Shown: positions 10,119 to 21,180, numbered from the stretch's first letter. The stretch: DNA of 26,609 nucleotides from Sphaeroforma arctica JP610 (GCF_001186125.1 NW_014039812.1:2501-29109), one strand, 5' to 3'. The notes: generated by a model not told the origin, from the sequence alone. Numbers and translations: made by a program.

Positions 10119-10239
10119 CTAGGAGCTCGAGGGTTTGATCCCAATTGGAGTGATCGGCGTTGGCAAAGCCGACGTGTGTTTGATGTGCCTTCCCCAAGTA
10201 CTAGCTGTCCGGATATGCTCGATCGGATGGGTTCTGTAT

Positions 10240-10640
10240 TATATGCCATTTGCGAAATAGTTGCAGAATGACCTCGGACATCACTATCCAATCATACTAC
10301 AGTAGTTTTCCTCCTTGCGAAAGCATATCTGCTGTGAGGTTTGATTTGGCATGTAGCCCAGGGCTACAAACCATAGTACCTGTTCTTGGTGACAATACCA
10401 GACCAGGCGCCGTAGATGTGCGTTCATCAATCGTGACTAGCTCCTGCGTTTCCGAAGAGCGTGAAGCGCAGTCGTGCAGTCCGTCAGCCAGAGAAACAGG
10501 ATCTTGACAATGGCGTTGTGCTTGTCAAAGTACTCGAACGCCAGCATTAGTGCTCTCAGTTTGAGTACTGCTATTGGCGAGTGCTGTTCCGTTGGTACCC
10601 ATGTCCCCGTAAATGTCTATGTCTTCTGGTTGAAGGTCAA
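10240..10640 (-). pseudogene. RNase H-like part of the DIRS-like fossil
   Basis: Downstream of the RT on the same strand, short stretches such as PIAVLKLRALMLAFEYF and DWIVMSEVILQLF resemble the RNase H region that follows RT in DIRS-like elements (the HINVLELxAL... and EW.L.P.VF blocks). It is weakly preserved and decayed. Confidence 0.45.
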
Positions 10641-11039
10641 CCCCCTTGTGATCTGGGAGCCATAATACTCGAGTTTGGACGATCTCGATGAGCATTTGGA
10701 TGCTTTCGATTTTTGGAATGCGTTCGATTTTTTGAATGCTGCTCCTGACAACCGAATTTGAGAGTGGAGGAGCGGCTCCACATAGTCGTCTGCTATAAAT
10801 CACGACACAGGGACGTAAGCCTAGAATGAAGTAGCCCACCCACAGGAGGGATTTTAAAAAATCGATTACCAGAGTTTAGTTTTGATTTTTCGTTGATGCT
10901 TCAGGTCATTGTTATTTTTTATATGGAGATTAAGACTACGCCGACCGAGGTGCTGAAGATTCGTCACGGGATGTGTCCAATATCCTTTCCTTTTGCGAAC
11001 TCCAGCCGTAGTGATTTGAAGAGGTCGATTATTTGTTGA

Positions 11040-11670
11040 TGGTGTTTAATGATTTGTTTCCTGGATCAGCCCAGGAGAAGCATATCGTCTGCATATAATA
11101 ATATCCGAATCCCCTGTCGCGGAGAACTCTGCGAACAACATCCATCAGTTGATTGAAGTGTGCTGGGGAAAAGGAGACACCCATCGGAAGGAGGAGAAAG
11201 CGCCACAGTTGCCCCATGTGGTCTCGAAATTGCCATAGGTGGGGCTATGCCACAGGTATTGCTTAGAATCCGTCGCGAATGCACGCGAACATAGCTACAT
11301 CCCCCGGGCGAGCAAGCTGAACTAGTCTCTCTAGACCTTCCGTCCGGAACGATTTCTCCTCGGCACGGTCGTCGATCTTTGCTGGATTGAGTAGGAGACG
11401 AGATCAGATCCCATCTGCTTTGAGTATCATGAATGTGGAGTGCACTAGGTATGCCACCGAACCCAGGTAGCGTCGGATAGCCCCTGCTCCCTCCAGCTGC
11501 GATAGGTCCGCGATGATCATCGGATCCGTGACTTCTAGAATAGTTATCCACCCGTTCTTCTGTGATGGTGATGGAGGACCTTTCGGACCCATACTGGCCG
11601 TACTGGATCGCCCAGAATACCTCCTTGGTCGCGCCGTGCTCCCTCCATTTTTGCCATATAGCTTCAAATA
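11040..11670 (-). pseudogene. Reverse transcriptase part of the DIRS-like fossil
   Basis: Recognisable RT blocks include a palm segment GQLWRFLLLPMGVSFSPAHF and the catalytic box LLYADDMLLLG with both Asp residues. The spacing and wording resemble DIRS/Ngaro RTs (FRVLPFGLSxAPxxF ... YLDD). It is a fossil; the pieces are spread over more than one frame. Confidence 0.75.
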
Positions 11671-11830
11671 CGTTGATAGAGCGGAGCTTACCCCGCCTTC
11701 TTACTTGTCAGTTTCGTCGTCCTCTTTCTTACGGTATTTGAATTTATAGAGTTCGATCTCAAACTGCTCCTTCTTGTTCTGCCGCAAGATTTTTTGAATG
11801 TCTGTATGAGTTGTGATGAGTTGGCTTTAC

Positions 11831-12400
11831 CTACTGCTTTCCGAACGCTGCGAAGGCTTTATTCTCTACCACTCTTAGCTGTTGAGGTTCCACTACTTGG
11901 CCTAGGTCCTTAATCACATCTAATATGAGCCCAAGATAAGCTTTTTCCCGGTGTTCTGGAGATAGACCACCGAGATGGATTCGCTTGATTACATGGGCCA
12001 AATAATTGGCCCAATTTAAGATATTGTCAGCCTCTTCCCGCACCTCGGCCCTCTGGCCCTTATACCAAGGGGGAGTAACAACGGGGTCCTCTGAGATACG
12101 ATACACTGTCTTGACACCAGACTGTTGTGCATGTGTCCAGGGGAACTCCTGTTCTCCTACCTCCGTTCGCTACGGCGGAGCACTGTTACAGATTGTTGAT
12201 ATGTTCAAATGTGAAGACTCCGGTTATCTCAAGCCGGAGTCCAAAAAGAGAGTTGCGGCCAGTTCCAGGCACTGCGTAGCCACGCTGTGCGGTCTCCAGC
12301 CGAATTGTCCCGGCAGTTACTCTGAGGTCGGGGAGTGGGCAAGTGGCATTCGCGTCTGGTGCCTGTTAATGTCCGTCTCCTTGGTCCATGACAATGGTTG
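11831..12400 (-). pseudogene. gag-like part of the DIRS-like fossil
   Basis: A stretch upstream of the RT on the same strand, with a clear open piece at 11831-12106 rich in charged and helical residues (for example REEADNILNWANYLAHVI). It sits where gag lies in this family. The assignment rests mainly on position, as gag proteins are poorly conserved. It is decayed. Confidence 0.4.
12220..12245. repeat. Short perfect hairpin
   Basis: GACTCCGG and CCGGAGTC flank a 10-base spacer near 12214-12240, within the 5' region of the DIRS-like fossil. No function is assigned; chance occurrence is possible. Confidence 0.4.
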
Positions 12401-12450
12401 TGAATAGTAAGTTTATTAGATAACGAAAACTTCTACCGTTAATAGGAGGA

Positions 12451-12890
12451 AAAAAGGATGAGAGATAGTGCCCTGTCTTTCGTCCTTTTATAGTACAAGT
12501 TTCGAGATGTACGACAAAAGTACGTGAAGTAGGACATATATTTCTTTACACCGTCAGTGAGTCCCTGATTAAATCACTGGGTGATTCATTCTGGGACACA
12601 CGATTCTGTAAAAAAAACAAATCTGGATCTATTCCCTGTTCCAAAATAATGTATGCATATATTTTTATTGTCCATATATTTTTGTTGTTCATGAAGTTCA
12701 CATCGTTTACAACTTTGTTCTAATCACTAGCGTGTTCTCAATAATCATGATCCCAACCCCTGGCCACGAGCCTGATCCCAATCCACCAAACACAAATACG
12801 TACATACCTGAAATCCTCTAAAGTCTAACAAAAATCACAACAATGTTCCCCCCTGAAATGACATAAATACCAGAGATAGAAGAAAAAATT
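12451..12890. other. AT-rich spacer between two transposon fossils
   Basis: No coding content is seen. A compact inverted repeat lies at 12561-12597: GTCCC...GGGAC on the outside and AATCAC-TGG-GTGATT inside. The sequence changes from AT-rich to strongly C-rich on the plus strand at about 12.75-12.9 kb, which probably marks the start of the LINE. Confidence 0.5.
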
Positions 12891-12899
12891 CATCGACCT

Positions 12900-13650
12900 C
12901 AAATACTTTTTAACAAACTATGCATCATCACCCGCTCCCCAACCACCTCCACCGACGTCTCATCCAATCTCGTTTCGAAACATAGTTCGCTCTCAAGAAG
13001 CCCGACGTGCTCCCCTGAAGCTCACTCCGGACACAAACAACGTCCTCGTCAACTCTATGCCCAATTCCCCACCTAAATCCGTCTCCAACGTATGAATGCC
13101 TCCAATACCGCCACAGTAGCACTCTATTTCAAGCCATCGCCAATTGATAAGCCCATTTCTACAATCAAGCGTAGCCTACAAAACATCTCCGAACTCTACA
13201 ACGTTCCGATACCCCACCATTGAAGTAATCGTTCGTGAATCCGATGCTTGGCTGGTACCTCATGCGGCTGTCTAAACCCTCCGTTGGCAGCGAAACAATA
13301 ACGCTCACTCTAAAGGTCTCACACTGATCCGTAGCAAACAGCTAGCCTTCGATTGACTTACCCCCCACCTCCCCCCCCCCCCCCCCCTCCCCAATGGGAT
13401 TAACCCTGGCCCACAAGAGTCCTCCAAAGTAGAAATAGAGACAGAGCCAACCACTCCAAGCCCCACAGAGTCGACCCCGCACACTACAACCAGTGCTCAA
13501 AAATCTACAACCGCCGAAAGTATCACGTAAGCACTAAAGAGCAATCCTTATCACTCTACAATACAACAGACTCGCAAGGAAAGTTTACAAAACCCTAAGC
13601 CCAGACCCCCGGTAAACGATCACACTCCAATTACCTCACCATGATTAATG
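12900..13650 (+). pseudogene. ORF1-like region of the LINE
   Basis: Plus-strand translation is Pro/Ser/Thr-rich with short plausible stretches (SLQNISELYNVPIPHH, VIVRESDAWLVPHAAV) broken by stops and at least one frame change. It sits where LINE ORF1 precedes the endonuclease. A 17-base C run (13371-13387) interrupts it. No zinc knuckle or RRM is visible. The call rests on position. Confidence 0.35.
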
Positions 13651-13689
13651 ATAATCAAGGTTTACACATAAGTACGTTTGTATAACCGA

Positions 13690-14225
13690 TCTCAACGTTG
13701 AAGCCGTCGTCTCACTCGCAATGAAGTCACTCCAACTTTATTTTGATCAAACATTGATTGCAAACATCATTGGACAAACTCCACCGCTGGTAATACACCC
13801 GAATAGTGGTGGTGTTATGATCCTCTCCCGCCACCCCCGTTCCAACTTCTCCGAGGTTCAACTTCATTACCACTTCCTTATGATAGTCAAACTATTCCAT
13901 ATCACCATAGTGGGAGTATATCTCCCACCCCGATCCCCCACACATGAAGTCATGAACACCCTAATCATGATAAATAACTCGCAAGCTAACATTATTGTGA
14001 ACATTACCATCCCCACACACTGCACGGCTTCAACTCCCAATCCCCGGTCACGAGCCTAGAACGTCAGACACTGATTGAGAACCATGCACCTCTTCCATGC
14101 CAACTGTGCTAATAGGTCTCTTAATACTGAAGACCATTTTTTTTACCGACTGTCGACAAGTCGATGTAAATTATAACACCATGCCCTCCACCATCTTGTC
14201 CGATCACCGACACTTCATCTCACTG
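13690..14225 (+). pseudogene. APE-type endonuclease domain of the LINE
   Basis: Motifs in order: SGGVMILSRHP (near 13808), TIVGVYLPPRSPTHE (near 13907), TPNPRSRA (near 14035) and the C-terminal catalytic ILSDHRHFISL (near 14190), where the conserved S-D-H triad of APE-like nucleases is intact. The last motif is in a different frame from the first three, so a frameshift lies between about 14056 and 14100. The usual N-terminal QET motif is missing, so the domain is also truncated or decayed at its start. In a live LINE it would nick the target DNA to prime reverse transcription. Confidence 0.7.
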
Positions 14226-14299
14226 AGGTACCCCCTTAGTCCCCCCCTTCTCCGTGTGCTCCGAGACCACACCCAGGCCCCCCTCACGCGAAACAAAGA

Positions 14300-15300
14300 C
14301 GGTACTCCTTCACAGGGATTCAATAAATCCAGAATAGATTACAAATTCTGGGAATCAGAATCCAACAGGAAACATGTCTTACAACTGGTCCGCCAACAAG
14401 CTAAGGTTTGGCCCTCTCTGCTCGCTGCCAATAACCCATCCGTAACCTTCCACAAAATAGTGGACAGACTGTGCCGCCTGCAAGCAGGAATTCTGCATTC
14501 CTACGCTCCAACAGCCTCACCTGTCTCAACACTGCCATCCCTCTCACCGCACCGTGCCACAGCCGGAAAACCCCTATCCGCCTACATATAGCCGTTTCAA
14601 GAAGTCCTCTTCCCACCCTAATACTTTAACCCGGGGCCCAACTGGTGCTGCACTTCCAGATCTAAATACAACGCTCTCAATTTCCTATCATCTTCAGAAT
14701 CTATTTGCTCCCTCGGTAGCTGCAACAGACGACAACCCCTCAACAACCCCTACGGTTGACAACACATCAATCCAGGACGTTTAGTCCACGTCATTACCAA
14801 CTACCCAGCTCGAAAGGGTGCAGGCCCCGATAGCATTTATATGGACTTCCTTAAAGCATGCCTAGAGACCCACCCATTGGATCACAAATATTACAGCCTT
14901 CGCGGAAAACTGAACCCCGACCCGCCCTTTGTCCAAATGCTCTGTATCTTATTCAAACAAATAGTTCATACTGGAGAATACCCCAACACGTGGAAATGTC
15001 TCCTAACAGTCCCGATTCCGAAAGTGAAGAAGCCAAAGTCACCAGCAGAATTTCGTCCCATCTCGCTAACACGGGGTTTCCGCCGAGTTCTTGAACTCTG
15101 TATCCTCCCCACCTTCCATAGCCACCCCTGCTTTCGCTTTAATCGATCCCGGACAGGCTACAGACCTGAATTCTCAGCAATTGGGTACACTCTCACCCTC
15201 CATGAGCGTATAGCCCGCCGCAGTCGGAATCAAGGTACTCGACGTCGTAGCCACCATATCCCACTCACTATGCATCCACCCCACCCTCCTCCGCCTCGCC
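14300..15300 (+). pseudogene. Reverse transcriptase region of the LINE
   Basis: Typical LINE RT blocks are PARKGAGPDSIYMDFLKA (near 14803), then IPKVKKPKSPAEFRPISLT (near 15010), RVLELCILP and RTGYRPEFSAIGYTLTLHE (near 15150). The frame moves to another register between about 14.55 and 14.79 kb (VDN segment) and back again, so at least two frameshifts are present. After about 15235 the resemblance fades, and I do not find the F/YADD catalytic box, so the palm is likely deleted or badly decayed there. Confidence 0.7.
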
Positions 15301-15599
15301 AGTCTTTTTATCCCCTCCAACAACTTACTTACAAATTTAGTACTAGACAATTGCTGGTTGTCACAATACTATATACCAACTCCATTCCATTCTATTCCAC
15401 TCACCACCACTCTAAAGCTTAACATTACGTCTACCCTCTTTATTCTACCTATTATCACACACCTACACATCACAAAAGTGCTCGCCCCACACCCCAATAC
15501 TCACCCATCCCTCACGCCATTCTCTATACCCAAAGTACCATCATTCCTGACCATATCTCAGCAGAGCTGGCCATGCAGCCCGTTCTCCCTTTGGAGCCA

Positions 15600-16757
15600 T
15601 TGGTTTTCATACTAGGGCTCCCCCTAGAAATATCTCCAATGCTCTCTTTCTGGCTATCATCACATCTCGTGCGCTTCCCATTCTACATCTCGGTAGACCT
15701 TCGCTGTCCGCCAATGGTTTCATATTTCTAATAGGTCTAATAGCTCCCAAGCTCCGCTCCTGCTTTCGTACACCCGACCATGTAGCCCTCCGCCAACGCT
15801 GCGACGACATCAGGAAGAACTCAACAAAACGATGGTCCAACAAGGAGATCGCGGCAATGGCCCGGCGCCAATACTACTACCAACTGGTTATGGGTAAACC
15901 GCCAACCTCAAACCGAGACAAAGCCAGACACGACAGCTTCAACCTCTACCTCGAGCCTACACCAATCCGGCTCTGTGCTATGATTGTAACGAATACGTAC
16001 ATGATCACGTTGCTCGACTACCGCACCAACGGTTGTCTCTGCCCTGTCTGCCCCAGTAGCCACAAGTTCACCACCAGCCACTTTGCCTGCATCTAACAAC
16101 TGATTCGACGCATCCTGGTAGGCCCGAAACTGCCGCCCATTGGCCCTGACCTCCACCAGCAATTACAGGAGTACCACGACTTCCACGACTTCCACGGTAT
16201 GTGGACCCTCCACGAACACCTTGGATCTTTTCTCCAGCATGCAGAAGAACCACCGTACCCTCACCCGTCTCTGACACATCAACAGATGTTCCCCATACCC
16301 CGGCTAATCACGCTGTTGAAGTACTACTTCCAAATTTTGGTTCAAATCAAATCATCGCGCGTGTTGGTCCCGCCTATGATACTTCCGATCCAGGCCAACC
16401 AGCACATACCGAATGCATCCGTGGTCTAGTGCGGCATTGGTTCACCCCCATCCTCGCTCCTCGACCGAATTATGACGGAAAACCTGGTCCTACTCGGTAT
16501 TTCGTACTCTGCACTAACCCATTCCACGGCACTACATGGCGCAGACCCGATCCGTACCCCAGAGGTGGGTACGCTACTTAGTAGGTCAGCAAGCGAATAC
16601 ACGGCACATTCGATGGTACCAGTGTTTTGTCAGCACCGGCCCGAATTGACCCAGCGCATATCCTCCATATTCGGCTCACTTGGCCCAAGCTTCAAACGGG
16701 AATTTACTGACCACTTCTTCCCATCGATTTTGCCCGAACCTCTACAACGGCTATGAG
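15600..16757 (+). pseudogene. C-terminal region of the LINE
   Basis: Broken open stretches follow the RT on the same strand: a helical, basic segment near 15.61-15.90 kb (PDHVALRQRCDDI, STKRWSNKEI), a Pro-rich stretch at 16201-16581, and a final open piece ending at 16756 (RISSIFGSLGPSFKREF). They lie in different frames and I cannot match them to a named domain; they are assigned to the LINE because of order, strand and the same C-rich composition. Confidence 0.4.
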
Positions 16758-18100
16758 AGCCATACCATATGTTCATACATTGTAACATACAGACTTTGTA
16801 ACTTATCTTTTTTGAAGAAAAAAATATTATCCCTAACCAAATGGCTTGCTGTAGCCCCAATTCTAGATGAGATCATAAACGAAATTGATCCAATTTCCCG
16901 ATAAGGGTAACTATTAGACCGGCCATTTGGTATGCTCTTCGCAGCCTTTAACGCTTTGTATGAAATTCGTATTCTCCCACAGAACAATACAGCTTTATAA
17001 TATATCCAATATGTGACTATGGATCGTAAATTCGACCTCAGATTATGACACACCCTCTAAATAAATGTTGACAAAAAAAACAAACAAAAAAACGTGTAAA
17101 ACATTCTGTAATATTTTGCGTTCAGCGCCGTATGATCCTAAAACGTTTGATGGACAATGTTGATTAGATCGTAAGGAGGTTGTTCCTCCGCGCCACAGTT
17201 GCGCAGCACCGAGATCAGCTTCCAAAAACACGAAGCTATTGCATATATGCATTTGCCTCATAGGATACAGTGTTTAAAGCGGAATTTTATATCAAATCTA
17301 CAGCAACGCATCTTGGATACATACGAGAACAATTTTTTTATCAATCTTTTCTGATTTAACTATTTTACAAAGGATAGTATGACGAATCTTTAGACTACAT
17401 TATCATTCTCGTTCTATTTGGCTCTGTAGGCCACGTAGAGTTTAGTGGGATGTCGTATATGATTTCGCTCTTTCATACACAATATATTTTATCTATTTAA
17501 CGATTTTGTGACGATCGATAAATGTGGCATAAGCATAATTGAAGTTAAAACATCACATGCGGGGGAAAGGGGAAAGTATTCGATAAACGGCGCATATTAC
17601 GTACGAATCAAAAATTCGTAATGGCTGTCATATCAAATTGCTGTGAATCGTCGTCTCACCAAAGTTTCGTAATTAGGATTTTATTCACACTTTCATACAC
17701 GATAGAAGTAAATATTGCCAATTCCGCATCCAATACAGCACGACATGACGATCGATATATCAGCCATAAGCAGAATTGAAGTCAATGCCATATGTCGGAG
17801 AAAGGTAAAAAAATGTATCCGATAAACAACGCATATCACGTGCATCACAAATATTACAGAAAAGAATCAAATTCACATTGAAAAATACTTTGTGTCATAA
17901 TTGCTGTAAAATCGTCCTGTCACCAAAATTTCGTAATTAGGATAAAAATGTATTACGGAAAGGTGGCACAGATTTGATGTGGGGTGCAGAACTGACAATT
18001 TAACAATCTTCAAAGTCTTAGAAGGCGCAGCGCGAAGAAAAGTTTTTTTCTTATCCCTACATGCCCATTTAGCAAAATAAGTAACACAAAGTTAGTGTAA
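16758..18100. other. AT-rich spacer without a recognisable gene
   Basis: Short open frames on both strands (up to 100 codons at 16751-17053 minus) show no domain I know. The main structure is the diverged duplication listed separately (17471-17945). Confidence 0.5.
17471..17945. repeat. Diverged tandem duplication of about 220-240 bp
   Basis: Shared landmarks in the same order: TTTCATACAC (17471 and 17691), ACGATCGATA (17511 and 17748), CATAAGC then AATTGAAGT, CGATAAAC then CGCATATYACGT, TTGCTGT then TCACCAAA and TTTCGTAATTAGGAT (about 17664 and 17929). The copies differ by many substitutions and small indels, so the event is old. No coding potential is seen. Confidence 0.8.
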
Positions 18101-18109
18101 TTCTTGTAT

Positions 18110-18290
18110 TACATTAGTAATCGTATATTGCATAGTACTCTACCCGAGGGGTTTCTTTCTGGCCCTGTTCGTTTCCAGGAAGGAACTACCGGCCTTGCTG
18201 AACGGGGCCTGAGTTTATCATACACCGTGTCCTACCTTTTCAATAAACGTAAATACTGGGTTTCTCCTTTGATAGGTTCTTACACGCTGC
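18110..18290 (+). mobile_element. LTR-like segment, plus orientation
   Basis: Positions 18151-18215 match the reverse complement of 19798-19862 or so at about 53 of 65 bases without gaps. An AATAAA lies downstream at 18242-18247, as in an LTR or the 3' end of an LTR element. It directly borders the Ty3-like gag/protease fossil, which runs in the opposite direction. Its exact ends are unclear. Confidence 0.45.
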
Positions 18291-19760
18291 ATCCTTTTTG
18301 CTTGATGACGTAATAGGTGCCATTAGTTCTTGGTAGGCAGAGTTTAGCAGTAAGGTCAGTCAAGATGCACTGAAGATGCGCTGAAGTTCCGTCCCGGAGT
18401 TTTGTATGGGGATCCAGCGGTTTGTATATCATTCGCGCGATGAGAGCTTGGAAAAAGTCAGGGTCCAAATAGGTAAGGATGTATAATTTTCATGTCATTT
18501 TCAATAGTTTGAGGGGGACGTTGTCGGTTTCCACCTTGGTTATTAGTGGTCGAGCCGAGAGATGCATGTAGTTGACTATAGCGCCACTGTCGATTAGAAA
18601 AGATTCATTATTGTGGGGGTTGGCGGACGTACTATAGGCAGCTGGTATAAGTATTTGAGCAATAAAAAGGGTAGAAAGCAAGTAATCAAAGTTTTTTTAT
18701 CCGCTCTTTTACTGCATACATTGTCTACATGTTCATTGCGATTTTATCCAGAGGACTTGAAATAGTCTGGCCTCATTTGCCACAAGCCTTAGGTACGCCG
18801 GGCAACCGGACGATCTCGTGCATGGTGGGTTGAACTGCTGGTGTGCTGCTGCTGTTGTAGTGTACTTTTCGTTTTCTATCGGATTCGAAGAGACCATCAA
18901 TGATGACACTCTGCGCTACGCTCGGAGAGAACGTGATACCCTGGACCTTTTCGCTGAGAAGTATGTCCTCAATGCGATGTGACCAAGGCCAAGAGCGATT
19001 GATCCTGTTTACGAGACATTAGGTGGAGAGAAGCAGTGTCGATGATGTCGTAGATGTTGCAAGATTGGTACTTGAAGAAGTAATTCAGAAGCTGGAGCAG
19101 TGTCCACGAACGAGACTGCTTGATGGCAAGGTCCAGCTTGAGGCAGAGAGCGATATGGTGGCAATAATTACGTTCTAAACAGCGTGGTATTTATCAGGGT
19201 CCTTGAAATTGAGGTGTTAGATCAAAATCAATATAGACTTTGATATTTCAAATGCAACTAAAGTTCGGTACCAAAAATAGTACGTCACTCAGAACTGTCC
19301 CTTGTCAAAAGTGTCCTCCATAGTTCATTAGCATAGCTTAGCCATGTGTAGGCACATGGTAAGCATTGTACATATAAACCCTCAGAAGAGGTGTGAATAA
19401 ATTATGCTATACATGGTTCTATATGCACTATCAGATTATGGGTCTCGGTACTAACATGAGAACGTAGTCGCTTTCGGCGATGGTGGCCTTTCGGGCAGAA
19501 GTTCAATCTGAACTGGTTGTTCTATGACGTCTAAATATGACTCATTTAGGTCCGTAGCGAGGGCGTCGGGTTCAGCGTGACAGAGGGTCGTAGTAAGATC
19601 CATAATAGAGATAGATGTGGCTGCCATGTCCCAGATAACCAGTGATCAATGTTGGCGCCAACGACGATCTTGGGAGGCTTAGAAGGCGAGTTTGAGCTAG
19701 GAAGCATTATTCAGTAATGGTTGATAGTAGGTTTCTATATTGGTTGCCCATAATCTATAG
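18280..19760 (-). mobile_element. Ty3-like LTR retrotransposon fossil (gag and protease parts)
   Basis: On the minus strand, a retropepsin-like active site (SFLIDSGAIVNYM, about 18603-18565, in the open piece 18490-18681) is preceded by a gag-like region reaching to about 19.7 kb, with a plausible N-terminal stretch near 19.63 kb (MAATSISIMDLTTTLCHAEP). Another open piece (18280-18468) follows the protease. No RT or integrase is seen, so only the front part of the element remains. It is broken in several places and looks old. The D-S-G-A motif in context is the main evidence; the superfamily is inferred. Confidence 0.6.
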
Positions 19761-19789
19761 GGAGTCATCAAGGGGCATTCTCAGCGACT

Positions 19790-19910
19790 CGTGTTCGAAC
19801 TCAGGCTCGGTTCAACAAGATCGGTAGTTCCTTCCAGCGAACGAACAGGGCTGAAAAGAAATCTTGGGGAATCGTTCTCTACGAACAGGAGAAACCAGAG
19901 TTATCCTGAA
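19790..19910 (-). mobile_element. LTR-like segment, minus orientation
   Basis: This is the partner of 18151-18215, in the opposite direction, lying just upstream of the gag-like part on the minus strand, where the 5' LTR or leader of that element is expected. About 53 of 65 bases match by hand alignment. Its outer limit is not visible. Confidence 0.5.
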
Positions 19911-21180
19911 ACAACGTGAAGGAAAAGTTATCCCCTATCTCTTTTCATATCCATTCTAAAATAATTAGGACAAAATTAGTAAAATAATAATATAAAGTTT
20001 CAAAGTTCCATTTGGAACCGCATATATATACTCTAGAATGCAATAAACAAGATGTTATCGAAAACTGCAAAAAAAAAAGGAGAAAACAACTTTGCGAAAG
20101 CTCGGTGGTGCGCATATGAGGCATACTTCCCAAATCATCAAGTTGAGACCAAAATAGGTGACTGATTACAGATCCATTCAAAACGCGTTTGTATCACATA
20201 TAAATATTCTTTGGCGAACATCTTATCACGGGCACCAATATGCCACAGCGGGAGTGCGCTGTGCAGTAGTAATATAAAGCATTTGTACTAATTTAACTTC
20301 ACCTGTGTAGATTCCCTCATAGTGGGACACCGCGCTACTATTAGGGTTACAATATGTACTACTCAACTATCGGACAGGTGGTGTGGTCTGGGTTAAATAA
20401 AACCGCATTAGATAATTTCTACGGTCTCCGATTGGCCGGGGTGGGGCAGGGTCAAGTGATCCAGAGAGCTACCTTCAGATATATCTCTACTGATATAGTA
20501 AACTTTGCGTTCCTTTGAAGGGGTAGGGATAAGGATATGCACTACGAAGTGTACTACACAGCAAGTCCATCGATTCCACAGCATTATGGCGATATCCGAT
20601 GTCCTTTTCTGCAAGGGCAGTGTACTGAGGAGAATACCAAACAGGGTCTTACAAAAAACCTACACATTTAGTTATTTAGGTGTGGGTCCGCGTTTTCGCC
20701 AGCCATCTCATTATAGAGCAACGTGTCTCAACTTTGGTGCCCTCCAATTAAGACTTCTCGCGAATATAGGCTGCGGTTGCCGACTTCATATTGAGCAGAA
20801 ACTAAAAGTGACTGATCTGTTTTCTAATGACAGATATGAATATCCTCTGAAATCGTGCCTCGTAATTGGTGTGCCAGCGGCAAGCATGGTTTGAGATTAG
20901 GGATGTCAAGTATATGGTACACTAAGGTTGGTTGCTGTTATTAATGAGGTTCGAGCCTGCAGGTATGAGAAAAGGGTTAAAATAATCTACGAAGTAGTCT
21001 TTTATGCAGCTCAGAGCACTATCATCGACTGAGTAGTTCCTACGGTCAGGTCAAGAGACGGCATGAGCAGCCACTTGTGCAAGATTCAGTTCGGTATATT
21101 ATTGAGCGCACCCCTACTGCGTGCCTCAGACGACCGAAACATTGCAGCAAACGGATTTAGACCCAAGCATGCACTTCTAT
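19911..21180. other. Intergenic stretch without an identified gene
   Basis: The longest open frame is 20505-20894 plus (129 codons). It has several Cys and basic residues but no domain I recognise, no splice pattern and no homologous feel, so I do not call it a gene. No RNA gene was recognised. Confidence 0.4.

Larger units (their letters stand above)
8000..12450 (-). mobile_element. Tyrosine-recombinase (DIRS/Ngaro-like) retrotransposon fossil
   Basis: This is an old, broken element read on the minus strand. Parts in order: a gag-like region (about 12.4-11.83 kb), reverse transcriptase (about 11.67-11.04 kb), an RNase H-like part (about 10.64-10.24 kb) and a possible tyrosine recombinase N-terminal part (about 8.73-8.54 kb). 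The RT resembles DIRS-type enzymes in its layout (LWRFLLLPMGVSFSPAHFN, then RGI.ILLYADDMLLLG). It is interrupted by a solo LTR at 9341-10118 and carries a 236-bp internal tandem duplication. It is broken in several places. Its ends and terminal repeats could not be found, so the limits are approximate. A Ty3-type origin is the main alternative, since the recombinase part is the weakest call. Confidence 0.65.
12890..16757 (+). mobile_element. APE-type non-LTR retrotransposon (LINE), broken
   Basis: Recognised by an apurinic-endonuclease-like domain (about 13.69-14.23 kb) followed by a LINE-type reverse transcriptase (about 14.3-15.3 kb) on the plus strand. A C-rich first region (12.9-13.65 kb) would be ORF1, and 15.6-16.75 kb the C-terminal part. 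The sense strand is strikingly C-rich and G-poor throughout, including a run of 17 C at 13371-13387, unlike the AT-rich surroundings. The copy carries at least three frameshifts and several stops, and lacks a visible catalytic DD box in the RT, so it is dead. No clear poly(A) tail or target duplication was found, so both limits are approximate. The clade (I, Jockey or other) cannot be decided by eye. Confidence 0.75.

Noticed and set aside
20505-20894. 129-codon plus-strand open frame
   Set aside because: No recognisable domain, no splice context and no composition shift relative to the surroundings; open by chance is as likely.
20940-20965. tRNA-like B-box (GGTTCGAGCCT)
   Set aside because: No A-box at the right distance and no acceptor stem pairing could be found.
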